Below, piece after piece: positions 9,707 through 21,205 of a stretch of 64,000 nucleotides of DNA. The number at the start of each line of letters is the position of its first letter. Positions within the stretch are counted from its first letter, which is position 1. Source of the stretch: Melampsora larici-populina 98AG31 (taxonomy: Eukaryota > Basidiomycota > Pucciniomycetes > Pucciniales > Melampsoraceae); NCBI RefSeq assembly GCF_000204055.1, contig NW_006768788.1, positions 1 through 64,000 of the forward strand, read 5' to 3'. The notes under the pieces are model-generated. The model saw nothing but the letters and a program-made list of their open reading frames with translations. It was not told where the DNA came from and did no database searches. The translations under genes and the position numbers were made by a program.

Positions 9707-12159
9707 CAAGGTTCATGCTCCCCCTTCTTTGCATATACCACACTTTTGTAACCACAGACCTCACAGACAGTCTTTGCGTTGATAACAATGTGATACTCAG
9801 ACCTGATATTCCTTATTGTGCTCAACAAGGAAAGGATGACTGACAACACCTCAGAGGCAGTCTCTACCTTCCTTACCAGCCGTTGCATTGCCCCACTTTT
9901 GAACACAAGCTTCAATGGAAACTAAGGAGATGGAGTTGGAGTTCCTGAGCCTAGGTCGGCACTCAGAGATCAGAAGCTGAAAAACTTTGATTTGGGGTTA
10001 GGCTGGTATTGTTCAGCTCTAAGCAAAATCTTTCCTTTGTTTGTGTTTCTCAGAGACATGTGTAACAAACAACTGCCTTTTGTGAGCAAAACTACACCAT
10101 AGATGTGACCTCGGTGTTGAGGTTGCATTCACCGGGCATTGTGCATGTAGATACAGACAAGAGGTTGCACTCAGTAGGATAACCTTTCACAAGTGCACAA
10201 GTAACACAAGAGTTACACATGCACATAATAAAACTAGTAAGTAAATAAACAAGATAATGATACCATACAACAAATGAGTATGTAATCATACCAAAAGTTG
10301 TGCATGAGTGATTTTCAAGGTTTCAAGTATATAATTGACAGCTCTCTCACACACCAGGAAAATCTATAATCATCATAACTTTCAACCATAATATTAATAA
10401 ATTCATCAATCAGATAAGTCAGAGTTCTTATCCTCATTGTTAGACATTATACATTTCTCTTATTGATCATTACCTTTGTTATTTGTTGAAGTTCTTTTTA
10501 AGACTTCTTTATTTTGGTGTGGAGGTGATCCTTACATCACTGCTCAAGTTATTGAGGGAATTCAATAACTTGAGAAACTCAAACTTCATGGGAGTTCATC
10601 TGTGTTCAGAGTTTAAAGAACTTTAGATATTGCTAGGTGATATTTCCCTTGATTGACAAACTCTAGACTAGAGTATTGTTGGCTTGGGCACAAAACTAGA
10701 CGGTATCTCTCTACTCTTGATCCTGCTAGAAGACTCCTGTTTTGCATTAATTCCCCAATTTGTATCCAAAAACCTTTGTTTAGAGCAGTAGTCAGTGCTG
10801 ATTTGATCACACTACTTCATTAACAACTTTGTTCAGGACTTTAAAAAAAGCTCTCACACTCTCAATAAACCTACACTATGAATATTCTTTAGTGGTTTAC
10901 TAGACAAAAAGACACTAGTAGCACACACATATGAGTATTTAGCCTCAACATATCACACCTTTCCAATATGCTAGATCCCACTTTGATGCAAGCAATTCTC
11001 AGGTTCTACCTTGCCCAGTCAAATTGGCCCCAATCAAACAAATTCCTCCTCATAATCCAATTTCACAGGTTTTGGCTTTACTTTCCAAACAATCACGACA
11101 TCAATCAATCTTCTTAGCATGATAACAGCCAAGATGATATTTTAGATACCACACCTTCCTCATGCCAACTAATTTGATGGTATTGGGTCCCCTGTGGTGG
11201 TATCTAGGGTATGATCAAGAATGGTGTTTCCATGTGTTCTATTGATACTTCCTTGATTATTCCTTCTTTTACCACTCAAGATCTTTGAACAAATTTGTAT
11301 AAGAATTATAAAGATACTGACAGCTCCATACCTTCTTTTTTTGCCTTTTGTGGAGGATTGTGGTGGTTTTGAGATAGACTCTGTATTTCATTCTCTTTTC
11401 AAACTATTATCTCTGCTTTGGATGATTTGCTGTCAATGGGTCATCCTGTAATAGCACATATGATCAGTGCTATCACAAGGAATTTTTGCTGGAAAACACT
11501 TTGAAAAGATGTCATTGATTTTGTTAAGAGTTGTGACTCTTGTCATCATTAAGCATAACACTTATGCAGCACAGGGTCAACTTGTTCCTTCCTGGACCAG
11601 AGCCCTTACACATCTCAACTTCTCATATATTGTATTTCTCATCTACAAACTTGTTGATCTACTTGGCGGATCATTTGATTCTCAAAGTATCTGTTGTATA
11701 ATCGTTCTTGTATATAACCAACCTAGGCACCAGGAAAACATAGTACCCACTGTAGAGGCTCAGGAGTCCAGTACACAGGGGAAACCCAGAAGAAGATGTA
11801 GAAGTTTCCATCTTTCACATTAGACACACATTAATAGCTACTAGCAGGTGCAATATGTGAGATTGAAAGCAGTTTAAAAAACATGAAAGGGGCTGTTTCC
11901 TCACTTGTTCCAAATCCTTCTTTTATGCTCCAGGTAGGCTTTTCTCTTTCTTTAGTCATCTGTTGACTTGTTCTATGAAATACCAAGACCCTTTCCAAAT
12001 CCTTCTCATGCACTCTAGTTTGTTACAACACATCATTATCATGCAAATAATCTTGTACATTTTCATTTCAAACCACTTTGTAAGTTGATTTTTGAACTTT
12101 TTATCTAAAGAATTTAAAACATAAAACCAAATGTTGTACAACAAATTCATAAAGCATCT
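9707..12159. other. Intergenic repeat DNA with LTR-like remnants
   Basis: I see no convincing gene. Around 10090-10850 the text resembles 18520-19100 in part and probably represents an old LTR fragment. A 118-codon open frame at 11467-11823 has no recognisable motif and lies in repeat-like DNA, so I do not call it. The stretch 11830-12159 is the region downstream of the AP-3 mu gene. Confidence 0.35.
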
Positions 12160-13961
12160 CTACCACCTAAGTAAAATCCTACATAAATCTAATTTAGTTT
12201 TAATTCCCTTTGAAAGTTGTTTTTGATTCGGATGTTGATGTTGATTTTGACGTGAATCGAAATTGGTAGAATGAAAATTTGAATTTAAATTCGAATCTGA
12301 AATCATCAGTTTATCCACTTTCAATCCAATCAAACTTGTATAATTTAAATTCAATTCAGGTAAGATTTCAAATTGAACTGAAATTTCAGGTGATGGTTTA
12401 TTTTCGATTGAACTAGGAACCCCCACAAAAACAAGTCAATTAGTAATGAGAATATAAAAAATAAGGTAGAGTGAAAAAAGCAACTAAACCTATGATTCCA
12501 TAAACCTTGGATTGAGATTGATTGATGAGCTTGAAGTAATCCAACTTGAACTTTGAAATGGTTTTCAGTCGGATCCCAATCCCAAGAAGAATTCAAACCA
12601 CTCGGACTCACCCCATTTCTATTAGCCGAATTGATTGACTTAATTTGAATTTGATCGGAAACCAAACCATTACAAAGTTTACCAAGAAACCAATTAAGCT
12701 TTAAATTCGAAAGATTATAATGATTGATCGAATGAATTTCGATACAAAAACTACCACCATTTGAACCAGAAGTAATCATAGTTTTCAATTTTAATGGTGA
12801 TTGGTTTAAAGTTGAAGTATAATTTAATAAAGTAAAGGATTGGTTTGGTGGAATAAATGAAATTATTGAATCTTTTTTCCATTTACCATATTTGATAGAT
12901 GGATGAAATCCGATTTGTCTACAATTGAAATCTTTAAAACTTAACAAAACTTCTGGCATGCCTACAGAAAGGAAAAGAAAATGAGGCTTCAGAGTCAACA
13001 ATCATGATAGGGTTCTATTGAAAGCAAGAAAACACAAACCCGATAATTTTGAATCTACATTAATTTTACCCACGAGATTTGATTTTAGAATTTTAGAATC
13101 ATCATCCACAGTAATAAATAAAGTTTCAATCAAATCTAAATAAATTTCGTCTTTATTATAGGTCAAACCAATCGGTCTCCAAGGTAAAGGAGAATTAAAG
13201 ATTGATGAAAGTTTTAAATTTGGTGATGATGAATTTGTTATAGATTGATTAGATTGATTCCTATTAATTCAAGTTAACATTGTAAATGAATCAGTTTATC
13301 AATCCAAAATGAAGGTAAGAAATTTGGACATACAATGAATTTTGAATCAAATTGAAAACTTGGTTTAAGAGTTTTTGATTAGGTAAAAGATAATCAAATA
13401 AATTATAAGCAGAGCTTGAAGAAGCTAAAGAATGAAAATTAATGAAGAAATCAAAGATTTCCAAAACGATCAAAAAGTTGGATTGAATTAAATAAGGTGT
13501 GATTGAAGGTGAATTTAAATGGGATTTTAAGATTTGTAGACATTGGTTTAGGAATACTAATAATGTTGAAGGTTCAACTGGATTTTCAAATCAATTCCAA
13601 ACGAGTCAAGATATCAATATCAGGATATCAATGATCGAAAGGAATAAAGATGTTCTTACTATCTTCATGAGTAATAGCAATCAAACTTAATTGATCATGA
13701 TTTAAAACTTGAATTAAGATTGGTTTCTCATTCAGATTTGATGTTTGTTGACATGCAGAATCGTTCAAGTTTTGATTGATGAGTTGATTTAATCTTTCTA
13801 AATGTTCATGTTGATTTTTATAAAAGATTGAACCAAAGTTGAGAATTGTTTGACTGGTTAAAGGAAAGAACAAAATGTGAGTGTGAGTGTGAGGGGTTGA
13901 TTTGCAAAAATGAAGAAGCTTACTTTGAAGAATTATCTCTGATGACGATTCCATCTATCAT
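12160..13961 (-). CDS. APM3: AP-3 adaptor complex subunit mu
   Basis: This is the medium chain of the AP-3 coat, which sorts cargo from Golgi or endosomes to the vacuole by reading YxxO-type signals. Six exons join in frame to 473 residues: 13961-13924, 13853-13660, 13577-13334, 13260-13040, 12961-12490 and 12412-12160, all with GT and AG ends. The N-terminal longin-like half includes NFLIVLEIFDFFINF. The linker LPWRPIGLTYNKDEIYLDLI and then DSKLSGMPEVLLSF mark entry into the mu-homology domain. FHPSIKYGKWKKDSIISFIP matches the AP-3 type of this domain, and the C-terminus ends SKGIKTKLDLCRILLRW. Length is close to the usual 415-480 residues. The start is the ATG at 13961 (MIDGIVIRD). The gene is divergent from TRS31 with 223 bp between the start codons. 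Confidence 0.87.
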
Positions 13962-14184
13962 TGTCTTTTGGTGTCAGCTTCGTCGTCGATGTGGTTGTTT
14001 TCGATCGATCGATCAGGTTTCGAATCAAATTCACACCCCGAATGGTGATATCCGACTGTCATACCAGCCCGATCAGGTCACCCGGGCTCAGGCCCCACAA
14101 TGAGACTCGGACCAGGGCCTGAGGGATTGAAAGTGGATCGATCGATCAATGCTCATCAAACATTCAATTTGAATCACCATCATC
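13962..14184. promoter_or_regulatory. Shared divergent promoter region of APM3 and TRS31
   Basis: Only 223 bp separate the two divergent start codons, so both promoters must lie here or overlap the 5' ends. The palindromic 12-mer GATCGATCGATC occurs twice (14003-14014 and 14136-14147), placed roughly symmetrically near the two genes. Part of the middle (14030-14125) is more GC-rich than its surroundings. Regulatory function is inferred from position and repetition. Confidence 0.5.
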
Positions 14185-15322
14185 ATGTCAAACTCATCGC
14201 CACCATCAAACAACAAACAAGCAAGAGGTTCATTAACACCTTCAACTTCATATAGTCATCAAACTAATCATCCCAATTTCACTGGACCTCCATTAAGTCC
14301 AAGAAGATTTATTTCTTCACAAGCTCATTCATCATCAATCTATTCATCTTCATACGCTCCAACTAACACCAGCAGCAATCCTTCAATTCATTTGAATCGA
14401 CAACCAAACTCCTCAACATCTTCAATATTCAATTTACACCCACCAGTTGGTTTGGAAGCCTTTGAATTTTTATTTTCAGAAATCATTAGATATACTCAAT
14501 CGAGAGTAGATGGAATTCAAGAATTCGAAAAGAAACTAACCATCTTAGGTTATCATATTGGAATTCGATTTTTATCTTTATTAAATATAAGAGAATCATT
14601 AGTACCTAATTTAAGTTCAATTCAATCCAATCAATCAATCAATCAAAGATCTTCAACTCTTTTATTAAATTCAAATCATTCAAATTCAAGTCATCTAACT
14701 CCTTTAACTATCCAAACTAATAATTTACCTCCACGTCTCAATAGACTGGTACCTATCTTATCTTGGATTCATACTACTTTATGGAAGAATGTGGTGGGTA
14801 AAACGGCTGATATTCTAGTAAGTTGATCATCATATCTCGATCCAAACATCACTTGACGTATCATTTTGGTCCATTCTAGGAACATTCAAATGAAAATGAT
14901 GATGAATATATGATTTCGGATAATTGTTTATTACTTACTAAATCAATCACCATCCCAAAAGATATGAGTCAATTAAGTTGTGGAGCCATCATGGCTGGAG
15001 TTGTTGAAGCTTCATTAGATGGTTTAGGTTTTGTTAGTAATCTTATATCATTTTATACAATCAATCCAGCTTAGGTTACTTACTTTAAATGATTCTCTTC
15101 TTTTTTTAGCCTGCAAGAGTTACTTCACATTCGGCTCCTTCTGATGAATTTCCAAATCGAACGACTTTATTAATCAAATTTGAAAAAGAATCAATGCAAA
15201 GAGGTAATGGAAATCAATGAAACTGAAATCACAAAGAGTTCATCAAACTTTGATTACTTGTAATATTTTTTAATTTATTTTTGTCTTAAGATGATTGTCG
15301 AATGGAACTCGATCTATCTTGA
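14185..15322 (+). CDS. TRS31: TRAPP complex subunit Trs31/TRAPPC5
   Basis: This core TRAPP subunit belongs to the Bet3 fold family and helps activate Ypt1/Rab1 during ER-Golgi and intra-Golgi transport. Four exons (14185-14817, 14880-15032, 15110-15203, 15291-15322) join in frame to 303 residues ending in TGA. The first 85 residues are Ser/Pro/Asn-rich and probably disordered. The conserved part begins VGLEAFEFLFSEIIRY and continues with ILGYHIGIRFL. Trs31 hallmarks follow: LSCGAIMAGVVEASLDGLGF, PARVTSHSAP and TTLLIKFEKE. Yeast Trs31 is 283 residues, so the length fits. All introns have GT and AG ends. The start is the first in-frame ATG, and the product is a cytosolic tether on Golgi membranes by family knowledge. 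Confidence 0.92.
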
Positions 15323-16965
15323 CTTTGAACATACCAAAACCGATTGACGAAGTTTTCTTTTACAAAGATAATCATGTGTCTTTCCTAATCAAGATGTCTT
15401 TCGAAGATATACACAAAACGCTCTATCACAAATCGAGATTTCAAGCTACTTTGTATTGCCAAGACGGCTATCACCAAGGATGATCGACTATCAGATATAT
15501 AGCCAGAGAGTAAAACACATGGAGTGAAACTTTAAAGTCGTCAGAACCTATGAAAGGTACTCATTCAACCTTGAACTACCTAAAGTCACCCCACATCCAA
15601 TTGTTCAAATTGAATTATCAGTATCATTTAGACTTACAATCGGACGCTACCTCTTACATGCTTCTCATCTACTTGCTTTTTTTTAAAAAGGTGATCACAC
15701 TCAAGGCTTTTCGACAGATCAACGCTGAGTGAACCCTATGATATGAGTCTTGATTGCTCAAATCTAGACCTGAAGATTATGAAGAACACGTCCAAGGACC
15801 AGGACTCGTGACAAGATTCACCCCCTCATATTGCAAATCTCAATATGAGGCTTTATACATTTATGTCCTGATGTGTGTGTGTGATCCAGGATTGGATCAA
15901 CTATGTAGAGGCCCTCTTATATTCTAAACAAGTGATTCAAGATGCGATCATAAGGGAGGGCTGTGATTCTTGCAGAAATCATTGAACTTGCAAGTATGGA
16001 GGACCCCAAAGAGCTCCTGTCGAGGTGCACAAGGTAAGATAAATTATAATATTGGTATGCAAACCAGAAAAATCATGTCTCCTAACTTCCCACTTTCCCA
16101 ACTACAGCCAAAACGGCGGGCATTGGAGATTTGTATCCCCCGTGATAATTTGTAGATATCAGGTCACAAGACATATTCTATGTATAAATATCACCAAAGT
16201 CATATGTCCGGAGCTTTAGATCAGATATGCATATGCTGTGCGCTGGAATTGTAACCCCAACCACCAATCATCTGCTTCAACCCATATCTCTATGCGTATG
16301 TGTCTCATTGGCTTTCCATCTGTTCCATCCTTCTCTTTTTTTTATACCATTTTCAGACTGCATCCAATTTACACATTCAGAAAAAAGGACATCGAAGATT
16401 GGCAGCCTCATCTTTAGCCGGTTGTATCATAATGTCAATCAGTACCACTGGCAATTGTGCATTGTGATTCCCACATGTCGAGAAGGGTTGTGATGAACAT
16501 CCATATTGGATGTCCTCCACACATTAAAGAAGAGAATCTTTGCTCAGTCGAGCTTGGTCCTCACATGAGTCAGAGGGACGCTCATTCAATTCCCAGTTAT
16601 GTGTGACCCACAGGAAAGGTGCTATCAGCAATGATTTTCCAACACTTTTTGGTCACCACGGAGTGCTGCACTGTGTCACGTATTGATATTTTGTAGTCAA
16701 TCAAGCCAGTTAGATCCAAAGCTGGTAGCGTTACTAGACTGGAGTGCTGTGTTGTCATACCTCAATCTACCCATGCAATGTGATGTTTCTGAGCTGTCTC
16801 TGGCAGAATTCTGGGCACAGGTTTGAAATGGGAATGCGATCAAGATAGTGTAATCACCAAGGTATGTGATGCTTTGCATGGTGGAATCACTGCCATCTTT
16901 CCATACCAAGTATTTGCTAAATCGTGTTTTCACGTTGTGATTCGCGTAGCCGAATTTCCTCGCAT
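15323..16965. other. Intergenic DNA downstream of TRS31
   Basis: I see no gene. The first few hundred bases are presumably the 3' untranslated and terminator region of TRS31. The rest is AT-rich, with only short open frames and no recognisable motif. Confidence 0.5.
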
Positions 16966-17050
16966 GGTCGATTAGCTTAGTTGGTAGAGCGTGGTACTAA
17001 TATTTCAGTTATCAATGCCAAGGCCGGGGGTTTGAGCTCCCCATGGACCA
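16966..17050 (+). tRNA. tRNA-Ile (AAU) with a 12-base intron
   Basis: The sequence folds as a cloverleaf. The acceptor arm is GGTCGAT with ATGGACC (one G-G mismatch). The D arm contains the A-box TAGCTTAGTTGG. The anticodon stem is TGGTA/TGCCA with loop CTAATAA, giving anticodon AAU. The intron TTTCAGTTATCA lies after position 37, the canonical place. The T arm is GGGGG-TTTGAGC-TCCCC with one G-U pair, and base 56, normally C, is T. The discriminator is A, and a T run (17053-17057) follows as a Pol III terminator. The mismatch and the weakened B-box leave open that it is decaying. Confidence 0.8.
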
Positions 17051-17156
17051 TATTTTTGGGGATCATGCTGATAACCTTGGCACTTCTTTGTAGAACTGTC
17101 TTGAAGATTGGCTTCCCAGTGCAGTTTTTGTGAAATACTTTTGTTTGAACATATTA

Positions 17157-17316
17157 GGGGTTCTCAAAGTAGACCCGGTTTGTAAAAACCCGGTTGACCC
17201 AGTTGACTTTTTGGCTGTGATCCGCCAAAAAATGTCAACTCAATACACAAGGTTACTGCCAAAAAGCAACCAGGTCAACTGGGTTTTCTTGAAACCGGGC
17301 CTACTTTGAGAATTCC
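17157..17316. mobile_element. 160-bp TA-flanked MITE
   Basis: Imperfect terminal inverted repeats of about 25 bp (TTCTCAAAGTAGACCCGG at the left, the complement with one change at the right) bound 160 bp flanked by TA (17155-17156 and 17317-17318). This is a Tc1/mariner-type MITE by target site and structure. It sits about 105 bp downstream of the tRNA gene. Confidence 0.7.
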
Positions 17317-17318
17317 TA

Positions 17319-20221
17319 TTGCACTTGCTATTGGAATATGTTAAATGTAACTGAGGTACAACAATGATGTTCCCACTGGGGTTGCCAGTGCTACTGACAT
17401 GTATAAACTGAAGATGTATTTGTTGAGGAAGAACATATGTACGGCAACCCAAGAATCCATTTCAGTTAGTACTTTAGAAGTTAGGTCTATTATGGACTTA
17501 ATTCTATGTTGGTTAATTATGTTTCTTACGTTTCTGCTTACAGTTGCTAAGATACCTTTGTCTTGTGGGAGACTAGTCTACCACGGTAGACAATTTTATC
17601 TCTATTTAGGTATAATCATATTTACTTGTGTGTGGTGTGTGGAGGGCCCCTGTGGGGGGAGTAGAGGTCTAGGCTGTTAAGCTTTCAACCATACTCCCCT
17701 CAGGGGCAAGACTTGGGGTTCTCAGCTGCGCGCAGTTGGGCAGGACTCAAAAATATTTATAGCCTAGAAGTCTCTAAGAGAGTCTAATGAGATGAGAGAA
17801 AAGTTGCCAAGAGGAAGATTGCAGGGTGAGAGAGTTGAAGAGTGTGGTGATACAGGCAGAGGTGAAAATTTTCCCTCTTACACAATCCCCTCTCGAATTG
17901 TCACACACCTCTGTATTGTGCCTGTCACAAACTCCAGCGGTTGTGACACCACACAATGCCTGAAACTTTACATGTCCTTTACTGGAATGGACTGTTGTGT
18001 ACTGTTGCAGGCTTTGGGAACACACTCAAATTTGCTGCAGTCAGTCTTGTTTTTGATTGTTCTGAATTCTAATACCTTTCAAACATTGTTGGTCTAGTAA
18101 TCTCATCAATATCTATGTGGTTGACTTGTTAATACAGCAGAGAGTTTTGGGCATTTGCCAAAGCAACACCAGATGAAGAAAGATGAGGCTTGCAGGTGGG
18201 AAGAAGTGAGTTACAACCTTAGATTTGTGTTTGTGATGGGTTTTCTTTGGTTTACAGAGGCCTTGAGTTCAATGTCTCTCAGAAAGTCACAGATAATAAG
18301 TGCGAAGGCAAGGGCTGCAATGAAAAGGCTGAGTTTTCATCAGTCCCAGTGGTGTGCTTGTGCAATGTTTCACACAAGAAATCTGGGTTTTCTCTGGGCT
18401 TTTTAGACTAGCACATTTGGAGGTGTGGAGCTAGCTAACCTGGTTTTACCACTTCTGTCAGCCCTGAGTACTGAACCATAGTACCATAAGCTGACAAATA
18501 ATTAGAAAAACCTTAAAAACAATAATTACAACTCAGACTCAGTTTCAAGAGTCAAATTACATATGAAATAACATATGTAGCATATGTAAAACTTATGTAA
18601 AAGACTGTGTAAGTACACAACTTTTACATTTCCTAAGATTACATACATTACACACTTGTAACATGTATGTAACCAAGTAGAAAGGCTAATACCAATATGT
18701 AATAGAAACCTAACCTTGGAACCACAAATTGTGCGCATAAGATTTTCAAACTTCAGACTATAAAAACTCTGAATATGCGAAATTTGTAATCATCAAACAT
18801 TCCATTTTTAACACTTTTATTATACAATAAAACCTCATCACCAACTAGATTATAAGCTTTCTGTAAAGTGAAACTTTACTATCTTATTTGTGATTGTTAT
18901 CTTTGTCTTGTGGTTCTCAATTCTCCTATTTACTGTGACTGGTCTTGGACACAGTTTTGTGATAGTTGTTGATTGCCATTCGTGGAATCAGGCTCTAAAG
19001 GAGGTAGTCCTTAAGTGCTGCTTGATCTGATTTGGGATTTGATCAGATCAAGAAACTTTAAACCTGCATAGTACCTCTATTAGTCAGAGTGTAAAGTACT
19101 AAACACTGTAAAAAAACTTAGTGTTTTTAATAATTTATTTCTTGAAAGAAAGATAATTGATTAAGGGAAGTCACTGAAGATTCAGTGCGCAGTTTCTACT
19201 ACTAATACTAGTAAAAACCTCAACCCAAATCCCTGGCAAAGCCTTTCTTTAAAGGTCCTCTAACTGCAGTCTATACTTGTTTGGTACAAGTATAGAACCA
19301 GAACTTTGATTATCTGCCTTTAAACCTTTTAGATCATAATCCTTACCAGTTTATACACCTTCTTTAGTGATCATACTAGCCTTAAAGTAGCTAGTAGCTC
19401 ACAACTGCCTTGGTATGAACAACTACGGAAGGGGTGTATTATCTTGTGATGTTGAGCAATACTTGTCGGATAACCCCTGTAAAAAGATAAAGTATTCACA
19501 AGACATAATCAAGAAACAAGAATCAATATAAGGCCGAAAAGAAGTGGTGTCCAAAGATTGAGGCCAAGGACTCCAAGAGCTGATTTTGATAATGAATACT
19601 GATGTGTTGGTTGATAACATGGTGATAGATTTTCTTAGTTGTATGGAGATTTCAGGCATTTAGAAGCTCTGGACTCTGAAAATACATCAAAGATTATCAC
19701 ATACAGCTTGTGGCTGGTGGGCAAAGTTTGATTACACACACACAATCTTACTGTATGTAACAATGAATATTTGTAATGAATCACTATGAGATTTAGGCAA
19801 TAGAGTTATGATACACATCTGTAACTGTTGTGATACTAATGCAATGTTTATGTGTGAAAGAGTATATAGTCTTTTATCTGGGGTTGTGGCCCCAACCCAA
19901 TCCCAGCCTTCCCAATCTTCCCCATAGTATTTTCAAAGTACTTGGTACTGGCTGTGCAGCCATAAAACATAACCTAGCAAGACTGACAAAAGACCTGTGG
20001 GTTTCCTGGCCACCTGGCCATTCTGGGTCAGAACCCCATCAGGACCAAGGTTGGATCAACGAAGTTTCATGGATTGCTGACAATTGATCATCACCCAAAC
20101 ACCAATATCAAAAATTCATAATCCATCTACCTCCGTCACAAGACTATTCATAACTGCTCATCTGTCAATTATCTGGTATTTTGACTCCTTTGATCCCTTC
20201 CACTTCCAACAGAATTACTGT
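17319..20221. other. Intergenic repeat DNA, probable LTR remnant at 18456-19400
   Basis: I see no gene. From about 18456 the text begins TGTCAGCCC and resembles the segment at 8457 and parts of 10090-10850, consistent with an old LTR. GC-rich words around 17640-17730 (GGGCCCCTGTGGGGGG) look like repeat DNA. Open frames here are short and featureless. Confidence 0.35.
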
Positions 20222-20223
20222 TA

Positions 20224-20399
20224 AAGTCTGACCTGCGCAAATGCATACCCGTGCAACTGCATAACCCGTGATAATGCATAGAAAAAATCCTAAATTTTGA
20301 TACTTTTTACTGCCAAATTTGACAATGGAATTGCATAACCCGTCAAAATGCATAGCAAAAGCCTTCCACCCAAGTTATGCATTTGCGCGGGTTAGACTG
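20224..20399. mobile_element. 176-bp TA-flanked MITE, copy 2
   Basis: This is the same family and exact length as 9529-9704. The right end is well preserved (ATTTGCGCGGGTTAGACTG); the left end is more diverged (AAGTCTGACCTGCGC). It is flanked by TA at 20222-20223 and 20400-20401. Substitutions between the copies are scattered, as in independently ageing insertions. Confidence 0.8.
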
Positions 20400-20881
20400 T
20401 AGTTAGCAATTGTGTCATGTGCTATTTGATATGTTTTCTTTCAATTGATTGATGGTTGCTGTTATTGATTTTTTGATTAAGTATTGATTGCTGTTGTTAT
20501 GTTATGTTTCTTTCTATTTCATAATCGCTTACTGTGTGTACATATTGATTCTCTCACTGATATTTGCGTCAGACTACATAGTCTGCTACAATTCAACATT
20601 TCGCTTAGAACCACATCCCTTTGAAGCTTTTTCACTTCATCACATACTTCAATACTTATGTATTTGTGATCTCTGTGCTTGACTCATGATTATTCAATCT
20701 GAGTCTGTCTCCAAGGTCAATTCTGGAACGTGTACCACTGTATGCCCATCATGGGTTCAGCATTATTTCCTCCAGAAAGAAGACACTACAGGTGTAATGA
20801 ACTTTTCTTCATAGTCATTCCAGGTGCTTCCTTGCTCTAATCCAAACAGACTTCCATAACCAACATAAGTGTGGACAGCTT

Positions 20882-21165
20882 ATGAACCACTCAGCTTACA
20901 TTACCAACCTAGTTTCTTCTGTTCAACACATCAGCATCACCTGTGATGGCTGTACCTTTCCCAGCAATGAATTAATGCTGGGTGTCACTGTCTGTTGGCT
21001 CACTGACAAATTTGAGATCCGAGGCATCACTTTGGCCTTGAAGCCAATTGACAACCATCATACTGGCTCAAGTCTTGTGACCTCTCTCAAGCACATCCTG
21101 TATGAGTTTCAAATTACTAATTGACTATACTTTATCACTGCTGATAACAGGTCAAACAATACCAC
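20882..21165 (+). pseudogene. hAT transposase fragment
   Basis: The frame reads SVQHISITCDGCTFPSNELM, then LGVTVCWLTDKFEIRGI, and ends near LYFITADNRSNNT. This is the block around the first catalytic Asp in hAT transposases (usual form SLTTDCWTSPN...GVTAHW...ITADNASNN). A TGA interrupts it at about 21122, and neither the BED finger nor the C-terminal dimerisation domain is present. It is a relic of about 95 residues. Confidence 0.6.
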
Positions 21166-21205
21166 TGTGGGTATTACTTTTTCCACAAAAAAGCATCAAA
21201 AAAAC

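Noticed and set aside
11467..11823. A 118-codon frame in repeat DNA.
   Set aside because: No recognisable motif, no splice partners, and surroundings look like retroelement remnants.
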